The position numbers were made by a program, and so were the translations under genes. A DNA stretch of 64,000 nt from NCBI RefSeq assembly GCF_025917005.1, contig NZ_CP078091.1, positions 806,001 to 870,000 of the forward strand, written 5' to 3'. Origin of the DNA: Porphyrobacter sp. ULC335. GTDB taxonomy: Bacteria > Pseudomonadota > Alphaproteobacteria > Sphingomonadales > Sphingomonadaceae. Positions 9,249 through 17,128 of this stretch are shown here, piece after piece (the first letter of the stretch is position 1; the number at the start of each line of letters is the position of its first letter). The notes beneath the pieces are model-generated. The model saw only the letters and a list, made by a program, of their open reading frames with translations. It made no database searches and was not told the origin of the DNA.

Positions 9249-9658
9249 GATGCCTCGCCGCGATCAGCCTGCTTGCTTTGGCAGGCTGTTCTGGCGGTGA
9301 GCCTGACTACATCGCCCTCATTTGCCTTGAAGACCTGAACCAGCGCCACATCGTCGAAGCTGATTTCGTCAATCTGTTCGAACGGAATGGCTACGAAGTC
9401 GAAAAGCACAAATACGGCGTGGGGTTCAACGCAAGCAAACTATTCGGCGCTCATGCTTCCATGGATTTCTCGAGCGAATCGTGGGAGCCTGGGCGCCCGA
9501 TGCGGATCATTGCCATGTTGACGACCAATGGTGACGAGCAACTTAGTGCGAATTTCAAGGAGCTGACTGAGAGAAAGTGGGGAGGCTTTCCGGAGCCGGA
9601 TCGCACTTTTCGGGGTGATGAGTGTGTCGAGCGGCAGGCGGCCGGCGTTGTGAAATAG
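9245..9658 (+). CDS. Putative lipoprotein of unknown function
   Basis: A 137-residue protein starting at a GTG that overlaps the nadB stop codon, so it is probably translated by coupling to nadB. The first 15 residues are a lipoprotein signal with lipobox LAGC (Cys15). The mature part has acidic and aromatic residues and no motif I recognise. It carries more A/T in third positions than nadB, so it may be a more recent arrival. Confidence 0.65.
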   Translation: MRCLAAISLLALAGCSGGEPDYIALICLEDLNQRHIVEADFVNLFERNGYEVEKHKYGVGFNASKLFGAHASMDFSSESWEPGRPMRIIAMLTTNGDEQLSANFKELTERKWGGFPEPDRTFRGDECVERQAAGVVK

Positions 9659-9664
9659 ACCCTT

Positions 9665-9756
9665 CCGTTCGCCCTGAGCTTGTCGAAGGGCTGCTTTTCT
9701 CTTCGGAACTGGCGTTGGAAGAAAGAGCAATGCTTCGACACGCTCAGCATGAACGG
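9665..9756. repeat. Inverted repeat of the sphingomonad TTCGACAAGCTCAGG type
   Basis: Two 24-base arms, 9665-9688 (CCGTTCGCCCTGAGCTTGTC, then GAAG) and 9733-9756 (its imperfect complement), are separated by 44 bases. Short elements of this sequence (CTTCGACAAGCTCAGGGCGA) are scattered through many sphingomonad and related genomes between genes. Here one pair sits 6 bases after a gene end, consistent with a REP-like element or terminator. Confidence 0.7.
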
Positions 9757-9830
9757 TAGTGGGAAGTTCTGTTGGGGTTCATCTGCCAGCGGTTAACTGC
9801 GCGCGGGATATTTCTCAAAGGTGCGCTGCA

Positions 9831-10766
9831 ATGAAAATGTTACTGTCTTTCGTCTGCTTGGCCGCCATCGCCATCCCCCTCGCCGCCCAAGACTCCGCCG
9901 CATCCGAAAACGCCCCGGAGAATTCGATCGTCGTCACCGCGCAGCGGTCCGGCGCGCCGATGTGGACCATTGATACCCCCACCGGCACCATCATCCTCGT
10001 CGGCGAGATCCGGGCGATCCCCAAGACCACCCCGTGGCAGCCCGACCGCTTGCGCGAGGCGACCTCGCAGGCGGACCGGGTGATCCTCGGCGCGCGGCCC
10101 AAGGTCTCTCCGGGGGATGTGCTGCGGCTGATCTTCTCCGGCTCGAAGTTCACCAAGCTGCCGGACAAGACCGTGGCGAGCGAATATCTGACGCCGGAAC
10201 AATGGGCGCGTCTGTCCGCGCTGGGCACGGCGCATGAGCAGGATTACACCCGCCAGTCCTTCCTGCTCACCTCCTTCGAAATGTTGCGCAAGGAACTGCG
10301 CTTCAACCGCGACACCGCGGACGATGCTTCGGAGGTCGTGGAGAAAGCGGCCGACAAGGCCAAGGTGCCGACCACCCGCGCGGCCACCTTGCGGGGCGAG
10401 GATATCATCGACAACCTCGCCGATGCGCCGCCCACTGCGCACATCCCCTGCCTCACCGCGGCGATGGACGCGGTCGAGGCTGGCCCCGATATCGTCGAAA
10501 AGCGCGCTTCCGACTGGCGGCGGTATGATATTCCCTCGGTGATGGCGAACCCGCTGGAAAGCGCGCTCGGCCAGTGCTGGCCATGGGCGGATGATACTTT
10601 GGGCAGTGAATTGAGGACCATCTGGGTCGAGAAGATCGCAGAAGTCAGCACCGCCAAGGGCACAACCCTCGCTGTGGTGCCTTTGCGAGTGTTGGCGGAA
10701 AGCGGCGGAGTGCTTGACCAATTGGACGCACGCGGCTTCGATATATCCGGACCCGAATGGAAGTGA
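9831..10766 (+). CDS. TraB/GumN family protein
   Basis: A 311-residue exported protein. Residues 1-19 are a signal peptide (MKMLLSFVCLAAIAIPLAAQ). The mature part begins with PMWTIDTPTGTIILVGEIRAIPKTTPWQP, which is the usual opening of bacterial TraB/GumN-like proteins (a predicted metal-dependent fold related to Tiki proteases). The canonical GTxH is replaced by GEIR here, so a conserved metal ligand may be lost. The start at 9831 opens the signal peptide. Confidence 0.75.
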   Translation: MKMLLSFVCLAAIAIPLAAQDSAASENAPENSIVVTAQRSGAPMWTIDTPTGTIILVGEIRAIPKTTPWQPDRLREATSQADRVILGARPKVSPGDVLRLIFSGSKFTKLPDKTVASEYLTPEQWARLSALGTAHEQDYTRQSFLLTSFEMLRKELRFNRDTADDASEVVEKAADKAKVPTTRAATLRGEDIIDNLADAPPTAHIPCLTAAMDAVEAGPDIVEKRASDWRRYDIPSVMANPLESALGQCWPWADDTLGSELRTIWVEKIAEVSTAKGTTLAVVPLRVLAESGGVLDQLDARGFDISGPEWK

Positions 10767-10800
10767 CCATCCGGGCCTGACCAGAGGATCAGCCCGCATC

Positions 10801-11691
10801 ATGCCCACCATCACCACCCCCAACACTGGCATCGAGATTTTCTACGAAGATCGGGGTGATCCCTCGCATGAGGCGATCCTGCTGGTGATGGGCCTCGGCG
10901 CGCAGATGACGCTGTGGCCGGACGAGCTGGTGGCGGCGCTGGTGGGCGACGGGTTCCGGGTGATCCGCTACGACAACCGCGATATCGGCCTCAGCCAGAA
11001 GTTTGAAGGCGCGCGCGCGCCCAGCCTGCCGGTGCAGGTGCTGCGCAAGAAGATCGGCTTTCCGGCGCGGGTGCCCTACACCCTCAAGGACATGGCCGAT
11101 GACGGGATCGGGCTGCTCGACGCGCTGGGGATCGCGCGCGCCCACGTGGTTGGCGCGTCGATGGGCGGGATGATCGCGCAGCTGATGGCGGTGCATCACG
11201 GCGAACGGCTGGCGAGCCTCACCTCGATCATGTCGACCACCGGCAATGGCAAGCTGCCCCAGGCGGAAAAGCACGCGATCGACGCGCTGGTGGCGCCGAT
11301 CAAGAGCATGGAGGAGGAATCGCTGGTCGCCCACGGCCTCAACATCGCGAAGAATATCGGCAGCCCGGGCTACCCCTTCGATCCCGAACAGCAGCGCGAT
11401 CGGGTGCTGCTGAACATGCGCCGCTCGGTCTATCCGGCGGGCCTGCCGCGCCAGTTGGCCGCGATCATCGACGATGGCTGCCGCCGCTCGCGGCTCGCCA
11501 GCGTGACCGTGCCGACGCTGGTGATGCATGGCGAGGCCGATCCGCTGGTCAAGCTGGAGGCGGGAGAGGACACCGCGCGGCACATCTCCGGCGCGCGGCT
11601 GGTGACGATCCCCGGTTGGGGCCACGATCTGCCGCTGGTGCTGGTGCCACGCATCGCGAGCGAAATCGCCACCCATGCGCGCGGGGGGTAA
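10801..11691 (+). CDS. Alpha/beta-fold hydrolase
   Basis: A 296-residue cytosolic hydrolase. The nucleophile elbow is GASMGGM (Ser120), the acid lies in MHGEADPLV and the histidine in GWGHDLP. The early strand motifs (ILLVMGLGAQMTLWP, RVIRYDNRDIGLS) place it near the RdmC/aclacinomycin methylesterase group of esterases. The natural substrate cannot be read from sequence. It is convergent with the VOC gene that ends one base later. Confidence 0.88.
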   Translation: MPTITTPNTGIEIFYEDRGDPSHEAILLVMGLGAQMTLWPDELVAALVGDGFRVIRYDNRDIGLSQKFEGARAPSLPVQVLRKKIGFPARVPYTLKDMADDGIGLLDALGIARAHVVGASMGGMIAQLMAVHHGERLASLTSIMSTTGNGKLPQAEKHAIDALVAPIKSMEEESLVAHGLNIAKNIGSPGYPFDPEQQRDRVLLNMRRSVYPAGLPRQLAAIIDDGCRRSRLASVTVPTLVMHGEADPLVKLEAGEDTARHISGARLVTIPGWGHDLPLVLVPRIASEIATHARGG

Positions 11692-12228
11692 TCAGCGCGT
11701 GCTGGTGAAGGGGCTGATTGCCGGATCGCCCGGGCGCGCGGTGGTGGCCTCGACCGTTTCGGCATACATCGCGCGGATGATCGGCAGATCGGGATAGATT
11801 TCGGTCATGTAGCCGAGCAGCGGCCGCGTATCGACGTAGCAGATCCGGTGCCCCGCAAAGCCGAACTCGCTGACCACCGGATAGCCGGCCGCCACCAGAT
11901 GGTCGCGCGTGCCCGCATAATCGGCGGCAAAGGTCGCGCAGTGGTGGAGCACGGGCTGGCCGTCGGCGCGCAGCATCTCGTGAAAGGCTGAGGGTGCTTC
12001 CGAGACGACCTCGATCACCTCGACATTGATCGTGCCGGTCTGCACGAAGACGCCGCGGATGCGGATCGGGTCGGCGGGCTGGCCGCGATAGACGTGATCG
12101 GCCAGTACCCCCTCGGTCCCGCCGAGGAACGGCCCCCAGCCATAGGCACGATTGAGAGCGGCGCAGCCTTCTTCAAGGTTCGGCACGAGAAACGCCATCT
12201 GCACCAGCGTGACGGGGAGGATGCTCAT
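11692..12228 (-). CDS. VOC family protein (glyoxalase/dioxygenase fold)
   Basis: A 178-residue protein with the paired beta-alpha-beta-beta-beta modules of the vicinal oxygen chelate superfamily: QMAFLVPNLEEGCAALNRAYGWGPF at the start and HHCATF, then ICYVDTRPLLGYMTEIYP in the second half, with His and Glu at usual metal positions. It is translationally coupled to the upstream isomerase-like gene by an ATGA overlap and belongs to the leftward catabolic operon. Similar proteins are found next to Rieske and SDR genes in sphingomonads; substrate unknown. Confidence 0.85.
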   Translation of the reverse strand: MSILPVTLVQMAFLVPNLEEGCAALNRAYGWGPFLGGTEGVLADHVYRGQPADPIRIRGVFVQTGTINVEVIEVVSEAPSAFHEMLRADGQPVLHHCATFAADYAGTRDHLVAAGYPVVSEFGFAGHRICYVDTRPLLGYMTEIYPDLPIIRAMYAETVEATTARPGDPAISPFTSTR

Positions 12229-13022
12229 GCGCGGCTGTCGAGCCACGCCCTGCTGGTGCGGGCGCATGCGCGGGCGCGTTCGTTGAGGTCGGGGAAGGCG
12301 TCGCGCAGGGCCGCGGAGCGTTCCTCAATGGCCATTGGCAGATGTGCGGGCAGGGCGTCGACCATCGCGCCGAGCGGCAGGCCGCCATAGCCCAATGGCA
12401 TCCGGCGGTTGATCGCATCGTCGATGATCGCGTCGAAATCCGTCAGGTCGGGCGGGTCGGCAGGCGCATCGCAGGGCTGGCAATAGGACAGCCACTCGCG
12501 CGGGATCGCCGCCAAATCCTCCGCCGTCCCGCCCGATCGCGCCCAGTGCAGCGTATCGATCAGCAGCGCCTTGGCCTCGCCCTCCACGCCTTCGAGGACC
12601 GCGCGGGCCATGTGGATCGTCTTCACCTCGGTGAAGATGCCGAATTCGAGATTCACCCTGACTCCGGTGCCCTTCGCGCGGTCCACCATCGCCTGAAACT
12701 TGGCGGTGGTGGCGGCCATGTCGGGATCGCTGGAGACGCAGAGCAGGTTCCGCGCGCCCAGTTCTGCGGCGATGTCGACCAGCTCGCAAAGCCACGGATC
12801 GGGCGCGCCGGGCATGATCCACGCGACTTCCAGATCGAGCAGTTCAACCCCCGCATCGCGCGCCTGTTGCCGGATCGCGCGGGTGGTTGCGGGGGTCCAC
12901 GTCTCGCGCTCGGCCCACATGCCGCCGAAGTCGAAATCGCTTGCGGCGGCGGCTTCGATCAGCTGGGCCGGTGTGGCTTCGGGCATGATCCCGGCGGCGA
13001 GGGAGATGAGGCGATTAGGCAT
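12225..13022 (-). CDS. Sugar phosphate isomerase/epimerase-like TIM barrel
   Basis: A 265-residue protein of the xylose-isomerase-like AP-endonuclease-2 family. Visible pattern: RLISLAAGIMPEATPAQLIEAAA at the first strand, VELLDLEVAWI, NLEFGIF (metal Glu), LLIDTLHWARSG (Asp/His) and a late GYGGLPLGAM. In family members a metal is bound by Glu/Asp/His at these positions. It overlaps the following VOC gene by four bases. The pairing suggests both act on the same intermediate. Confidence 0.83.
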   Translation of the reverse strand: MPNRLISLAAGIMPEATPAQLIEAAAASDFDFGGMWAERETWTPATTRAIRQQARDAGVELLDLEVAWIMPGAPDPWLCELVDIAAELGARNLLCVSSDPDMAATTAKFQAMVDRAKGTGVRVNLEFGIFTEVKTIHMARAVLEGVEGEAKALLIDTLHWARSGGTAEDLAAIPREWLSYCQPCDAPADPPDLTDFDAIIDDAINRRMPLGYGGLPLGAMVDALPAHLPMAIEERSAALRDAFPDLNERARACARTSRAWLDSRA

Positions 13023-13112
13023 GGGGAGCGGTTCCCGCAGGGATAGCGCGACTAAGCCCGCGCGGCGCTTGAGCGTGCTTTTCGGTTCGCGTCAGCTTGA
13101 ACCGAAAACGCA

Positions 13113-13868
13113 TTACAATGTCTGCCCGTCGTCGAGCACGAAATCGGTCCCCGTCACGAACTCCGAGGCGTCCGAGCAGAGGAACAGGATCATCGCATCC
13201 AGCCCCTGTTCGTCCATCAGGCGGCGCTTGGGGAAGCGGGCGATCTGCTTCTTGCCGGGCTCGGTATCGAACCATTCGTCGTTGATCGCGGTGCGGATAT
13301 AGCCGGGGGAGACGGTGTTGACGTTGATCCCGGCCCGCGCCCATTCGCGCCCCAGCGTGCGGCCCGCCTGCACCACGCCCGCCTTGGACGCCGCATAGGC
13401 GACGAGGCCGGGAGAAGGCTCGAACGCCGTGATCGAGGCGATCAGCACGATGCGGCCCTTTGTGACGCCATGCGCCATCATCCGCTTGGCGCCCTCACGT
13501 GCGGTCAGGATCGCGCCTTTGAGGTTGATGGCGAGGGTGTGTTCGATCTCCTCTTCGGAGATGGTGGTCGCCATGCCTGCGCCATCGACACCCGCATTGG
13601 CGATCACGGTATCGACCGGGGAGCCAAATGCCGCTTCCGCCGCGTCGAACCCGGCGATGATGTCTGCCTCGCGCGCGACGTCCATTTGCACGGGGCAGGC
13701 TTTCGCGCCGATGCGGTCGGCCAGTTCCTCCAGCCGGTCGACCCGCCGCGCGCCCAGCGCCACATTCGCGCCGCTCGCAGCGAGAATTCGCCCGAAACGG
13801 GTGCCAAGTCCGGAAGATGCGCCGGTGATGAGCGCGGTGCGCCCGGTGAGTTCGAAGGAGAAGCCCAT
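13113..13868 (-). CDS. SDR family oxidoreductase
   Basis: A 251-residue short-chain dehydrogenase. The NAD(P)-binding TGASSGLG lies at about residues 15-22, NAG at the fourth strand (VIANAGVDG), and the catalytic set is Ser in LIASITAF and YAASK (Tyr-x3-Lys). The C-terminus VTGTDFVLDDGQTL is typical. A GTG at 13877 overlapping the stop of the Rieske gene (GTGA) is an alternative, coupled start; the ATG at 13868 directly precedes the conserved FELTGRTALITG. Confidence 0.9.
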   Translation of the reverse strand: MGFSFELTGRTALITGASSGLGTRFGRILAASGANVALGARRVDRLEELADRIGAKACPVQMDVAREADIIAGFDAAEAAFGSPVDTVIANAGVDGAGMATTISEEEIEHTLAINLKGAILTAREGAKRMMAHGVTKGRIVLIASITAFEPSPGLVAYAASKAGVVQAGRTLGREWARAGINVNTVSPGYIRTAINDEWFDTEPGKKQIARFPKRRLMDEQGLDAMILFLCSDASEFVTGTDFVLDDGQTL

Positions 13869-13873
13869 GGCGG

Positions 13874-15301
13874 TCACTTAGCCGCAGGCAGCTCCCCGTT
13901 CACATATTTCATCAGCGTGGTCTGGAAATGCCGCACCCGGCTGTCCTGATAATGGCCCAGTTCCATCAACCCGTCGCGCATGCTCTTCATGCCTTCCTGC
14001 ACGTAAGGCAGGTTGGCCATGTCCTGATCGAACACATTGGCAAGCTGCGGGCCCATGATGTCGTTGGCCCAGGCGAAGGGTTCGTCATCGGGGATATAGG
14101 TGGGCGTCACCGCGCGCGGACGTTCCTGACCCTTGGGGGTGGGGAACAGCAGGCGGATTTCCATGATGCACCAGTCGGGCGTGTCGCCGGGCAGCCAGCG
14201 GTACACCAGCGTCGGCAGGAAGCCGATCCACGGCGCGAAGTTGGGGAAGATGTTGTAGGTGAAGTTGTCGAGAATCTCGGTGTCGGCCGCGTCCGAGTAA
14301 TCATAGCCGTAGTTCTCGGCAAAGCCCTTGCGCCCCGCCTCTGCCAGCACCTTGCGCGCGCCGAGCGGATCGGCAGCATCATAGCCTTCCGCCGGTTCCT
14401 CGCTGGCGTTGAAGCGGCGGTTGGTCTTGGCATCGGCCCCGCCGGAGAACTCGTTCATCTTCTCCAGCACGTAGTCCGAATTCTTGCCCTTCACGTGCGG
14501 GCTCAGCACGCCCGACGGCGTGATCGCGCGGTTGAAGTGATCGCCGATCAGGTCGTACCGCGTGTTGGCATCGCCGAGGAAGGCGAGCAGCTGCGGGTGC
14601 GTGGTGATCGAATGCCAGGCTTCCATGAAGGCCTCGGCAGTCGCCTTCCAGTTGGCGGGGATTTTCTTCTGCACCCACATCCCGGTGTAGCGGTTGCCGA
14701 AATCATAGCGCTCGTAATGCGAGGCCGCCGGGCCGAGCCACGTCTTGAAATCGGGCAGTCTGTGGTTCTCGGTCAGCATGACGAAGCCCTGCCACAGCTC
14801 GATCCGGGCTTCGGGCAGGCTCATCTCCTTGCCTTCGAGATGCTTGAAGTCCCAGGCGCAGGGGATTTCCTTGAGGCTCCCGTCATTGCGCCAGGTGAAG
14901 CCGTGGAACGGGCAGCGCAATTGCACCGAATTGCCGCTTTCGGTGCGCAGCTTGCGCCCGCGGTGGAGGCAGGCGTTGTAGAAGGCCTTCACGCCGCCAT
15001 CCTTCTGGCGGATCAGCAGGAAGCTTTTGCCCGCAATGTCGAAGACGACCGTGTCGCCCACGTCCGGCAGCTCGTCCTCGCGCGCGGCGAACAGCCAGAC
15101 GTTGGGCCACAGCTTCTCGCGTTCCAGCGCGGCGAATTCTTCCGAGATATAGGGCGCGACCGGCAAGGGATCGTCGCCCATTTCGATGGTGGTTTCCTCG
15201 AACAGGTAATCGGGCGCGCGGCGGGTATCGCCGTTGAGCATGTCGGTATAGCTGATCCCCGGGCAGCGGTCGGCGCGGGCGATATCTTTGATCTCGTTCA
15301 T
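13874..15301 (-). CDS. Aromatic ring-hydroxylating dioxygenase, large subunit (Rieske)
   Basis: A 475-residue oxygenase subunit. The Rieske [2Fe-2S] ligands are Cys111-x-His113 (CLHRGRK) and Cys130-x2-His133 (CPFHGF). The catalytic iron site is the EAWHSITTHPQ segment (His230, His235). It would hydroxylate an aromatic or polycyclic substrate using electrons from a reductase encoded elsewhere; no small subunit, ferredoxin or reductase is next to it. It leads the leftward run Rieske-SDR-isomerase-VOC, probably one operon, and is divergent from a second VOC gene. Confidence 0.92.
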   Translation of the reverse strand: MNEIKDIARADRCPGISYTDMLNGDTRRAPDYLFEETTIEMGDDPLPVAPYISEEFAALEREKLWPNVWLFAAREDELPDVGDTVVFDIAGKSFLLIRQKDGGVKAFYNACLHRGRKLRTESGNSVQLRCPFHGFTWRNDGSLKEIPCAWDFKHLEGKEMSLPEARIELWQGFVMLTENHRLPDFKTWLGPAASHYERYDFGNRYTGMWVQKKIPANWKATAEAFMEAWHSITTHPQLLAFLGDANTRYDLIGDHFNRAITPSGVLSPHVKGKNSDYVLEKMNEFSGGADAKTNRRFNASEEPAEGYDAADPLGARKVLAEAGRKGFAENYGYDYSDAADTEILDNFTYNIFPNFAPWIGFLPTLVYRWLPGDTPDWCIMEIRLLFPTPKGQERPRAVTPTYIPDDEPFAWANDIMGPQLANVFDQDMANLPYVQEGMKSMRDGLMELGHYQDSRVRHFQTTLMKYVNGELPAAK

Positions 15302-15424
15302 TGGGCTTGTCCGGTCCTCTCGGGGGCTTGTCCCCGCCTCTCGTCCTCGCACTTTGTGCAGTGTCTCGTGGGGGGAATATCACACAGTCTCGCCGAGGGT
15401 CACCCTATCGGATTGGAGAGGAAC

Positions 15425-15958
15425 ATGGCTTTACCCGGGTCAATCGCCGCCTTGGGCGACATCATGCAGCTGGCCTACGTGCCGGAGGATTTCGACGCGG
15501 CGGTGAAGCACTGGACAGAAACGATGGGCGTCGGCCCGTTCTACATCATCGAGGGCATCCATCTCGATGGCATGAAATACCGCGGGCAGCCGACCGATGC
15601 GGTGTTCGATCTGGCGCTGGCCTATTGGGGCGACTTGCAGATCGAGCTGATCCGCCCGCGCGACAATCACCCTTCGGTCTATACCGGCGAGTACGGGGCC
15701 ACGGGTAATGGCCTCCACCACGTGTGCATTCTGGTTGACGATATCGCGGAGGCGCGGCGGGTCTGCGAGGAGTCCGGCGCCGAAGTGATGATCGAAGGGA
15801 CGTTTGGCACCAGTCAGGCGATCTATGTCGATGCAGGGGGCGGGCCGGGGACGCTGGTGGAGATTCTCCAGCAGGCCAAGGACGGGCCGGACCTGTTCGG
15901 GATGATCAAGGCTGCCGGCGTGGGCTGGGATGGGACGGAGCCGCTTCGCCGTTTTTGA
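15425..15958 (+). CDS. VOC family protein
   Basis: A 177-residue VOC-fold protein. The sequence IMQLAYVPEDFDAAVKHWTE begins module one, and GLHHVCILVDDIAEARRVCEE begins module two, with the LVEIL glutamate near the end. It resembles the VOC protein at 11692-12228 and is transcribed divergently from the Rieske gene, sharing the 123-base promoter region. AGAGGAACATG gives a good ribosome site for the ATG at 15425. Confidence 0.87.
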   Translation: MALPGSIAALGDIMQLAYVPEDFDAAVKHWTETMGVGPFYIIEGIHLDGMKYRGQPTDAVFDLALAYWGDLQIELIRPRDNHPSVYTGEYGATGNGLHHVCILVDDIAEARRVCEESGAEVMIEGTFGTSQAIYVDAGGGPGTLVEILQQAKDGPDLFGMIKAAGVGWDGTEPLRRF

Positions 15959-15966
15959 TTTCCGCA

Positions 15967-16184
15967 CGCCCCTCCGGGCGCGCGGTCCTCGCTAGACGCG
16001 CAGCAAAGCTGCGCCCGCTGCGGGCGGGCGGTCGCCCTTGCGACGCCTGCGGCGCCGAGCCCGCTCTCCCTTGCAATGATGCACTGATCCGGGCCGCAGG
16101 CCCGCAAGGCCGACCGGACGCCCGCAGGTGCTCGATCCCGCAGGGATCGAAACGCACCGAGGAGGAACGCGCGGAGGCGCGTTC
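15967..16184. repeat. Array of consecutive small hairpins in a convergent intergenic gap
   Basis: Between the VOC stop and the LuxR-type stop, nearly the whole 218 bases can fold as a chain of short hairpins. Perfect stems with 3-4 base loops are at 15967-15980 (5 bp), 15998-16014 (7 bp, loop AAA), 16013-16025 (5 bp), 16026-16037 (4 bp), 16044-16054 (4 bp), 16091-16103 (5 bp, loop GCA), 16133-16149 (7 bp, loop GCA) and 16165-16184 (8 bp, loop GGAG). The last lies 1 base from the leftward gene stop and could end its transcript. Confidence 0.6.
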
Positions 16185-16185
16185 T

Positions 16186-16995
16186 CTAATCAGACGCCCC
16201 CAGATACCCCAGCTGCCCGGCCTTGAAGATCGTCTGGGCGCGGTTCACGCTGTCCAGCTTCTCGCCCGCGCGGTGGATGTGGTAGCGGATCGTGGCGTGT
16301 GACCGGTTGAGGATCATGCTGATCTCCTTGTCGGTCTTGCCGATCGCGGCCCAGCGCAGGCACTCGACCTCGCGCTTGGAGAGCACGCAGTCGGACGGGA
16401 TGCGCCGCTTGGTGCGGTTGGCCTGCACGTAGCCTGCCACGAAGCACCGCGTGACCATCGCGAACAGCGCGCCATATTCGGCGAACTCGGCCGAGAGGTC
16501 TTCCTTCTCGCGGTCCATCGAAATGAAGCTGCTCGCGGAAATCTGGCCGAACGGCAGGTGCACCGGCACCACGATTGCCGCCTTGCACAGCGCGCGCTTC
16601 TCGAAGTCGGCAAGGTCGATCTCGCCGAGGTAGGAGTTGCGCCAGCGGGTGTTGAAACCGTGGCGGTTGGCCCAGAAGGGCTCGCTTTCATAGCGGCAGG
16701 CACGCGGCAGCGGCGAATGCAGGGCGAGCCGATGATCCTCCCACCAGCGCGCGCCGTCATCCAGCCAGCGGAAGATATCGGCGTTGAGGATCGTGCCATC
16801 GGCATCGACCATCGGTTCCTTGGAGGAGATGTCGTCGCAGACCGCGATCTGCATCCCGCGTTCCTGCGCGATGCGGGCGAGCGCCACGGCGGCATCGTGG
16901 ATGTCCTCGGGACAGGTGATGGTCACCTGTTCGAGCAGCAGATCGAGCGACTCGCGGCCTTGCGGCGTGCGCAGTTCGACAACATTGGTAGCCAT
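16186..16995 (-). CDS. LuxR-type helix-turn-helix transcriptional regulator
   Basis: A 269-residue regulator. The C-terminal residues 203-265 form a LuxR HTH (LSKREVECLRWAAIGKTDKE, then ISMILNRSHATIRYHIHRAG with the recognition helix). The N-terminal 190 residues resemble an autoinducer-type or GAF-like sensor domain with Trp-rich segments (FRWLDDGARWWEDH). No LuxI homologue is in the window, so it may be an orphan sensing an aromatic or acyl compound. It sits between the Rieske/VOC genes and the acyl-CoA synthetase, and likely controls them. Confidence 0.85.
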   Translation of the reverse strand: MATNVVELRTPQGRESLDLLLEQVTITCPEDIHDAAVALARIAQERGMQIAVCDDISSKEPMVDADGTILNADIFRWLDDGARWWEDHRLALHSPLPRACRYESEPFWANRHGFNTRWRNSYLGEIDLADFEKRALCKAAIVVPVHLPFGQISASSFISMDREKEDLSAEFAEYGALFAMVTRCFVAGYVQANRTKRRIPSDCVLSKREVECLRWAAIGKTDKEISMILNRSHATIRYHIHRAGEKLDSVNRAQTIFKAGQLGYLGASD

Positions 16996-17128
16996 TGACC
17001 GCCCTTGCTCCTCTGTTTGTTTTCTGATTCGGGAGATTACCGCAATTTTCCGGAATGTCCTCATTATTTACCTAGGGGAAAGCGCGGGCGGCGGGGGCTA
17101 GCGAAAGAGACAGGGAGAGTGGCTGAGT

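Noticed and set aside
13928..15424. Plus-strand open frame running through the Rieske gene into the VOC gene
   Set aside because: Only the part after 15425 matches a family. The rest is antisense of the Rieske oxygenase.
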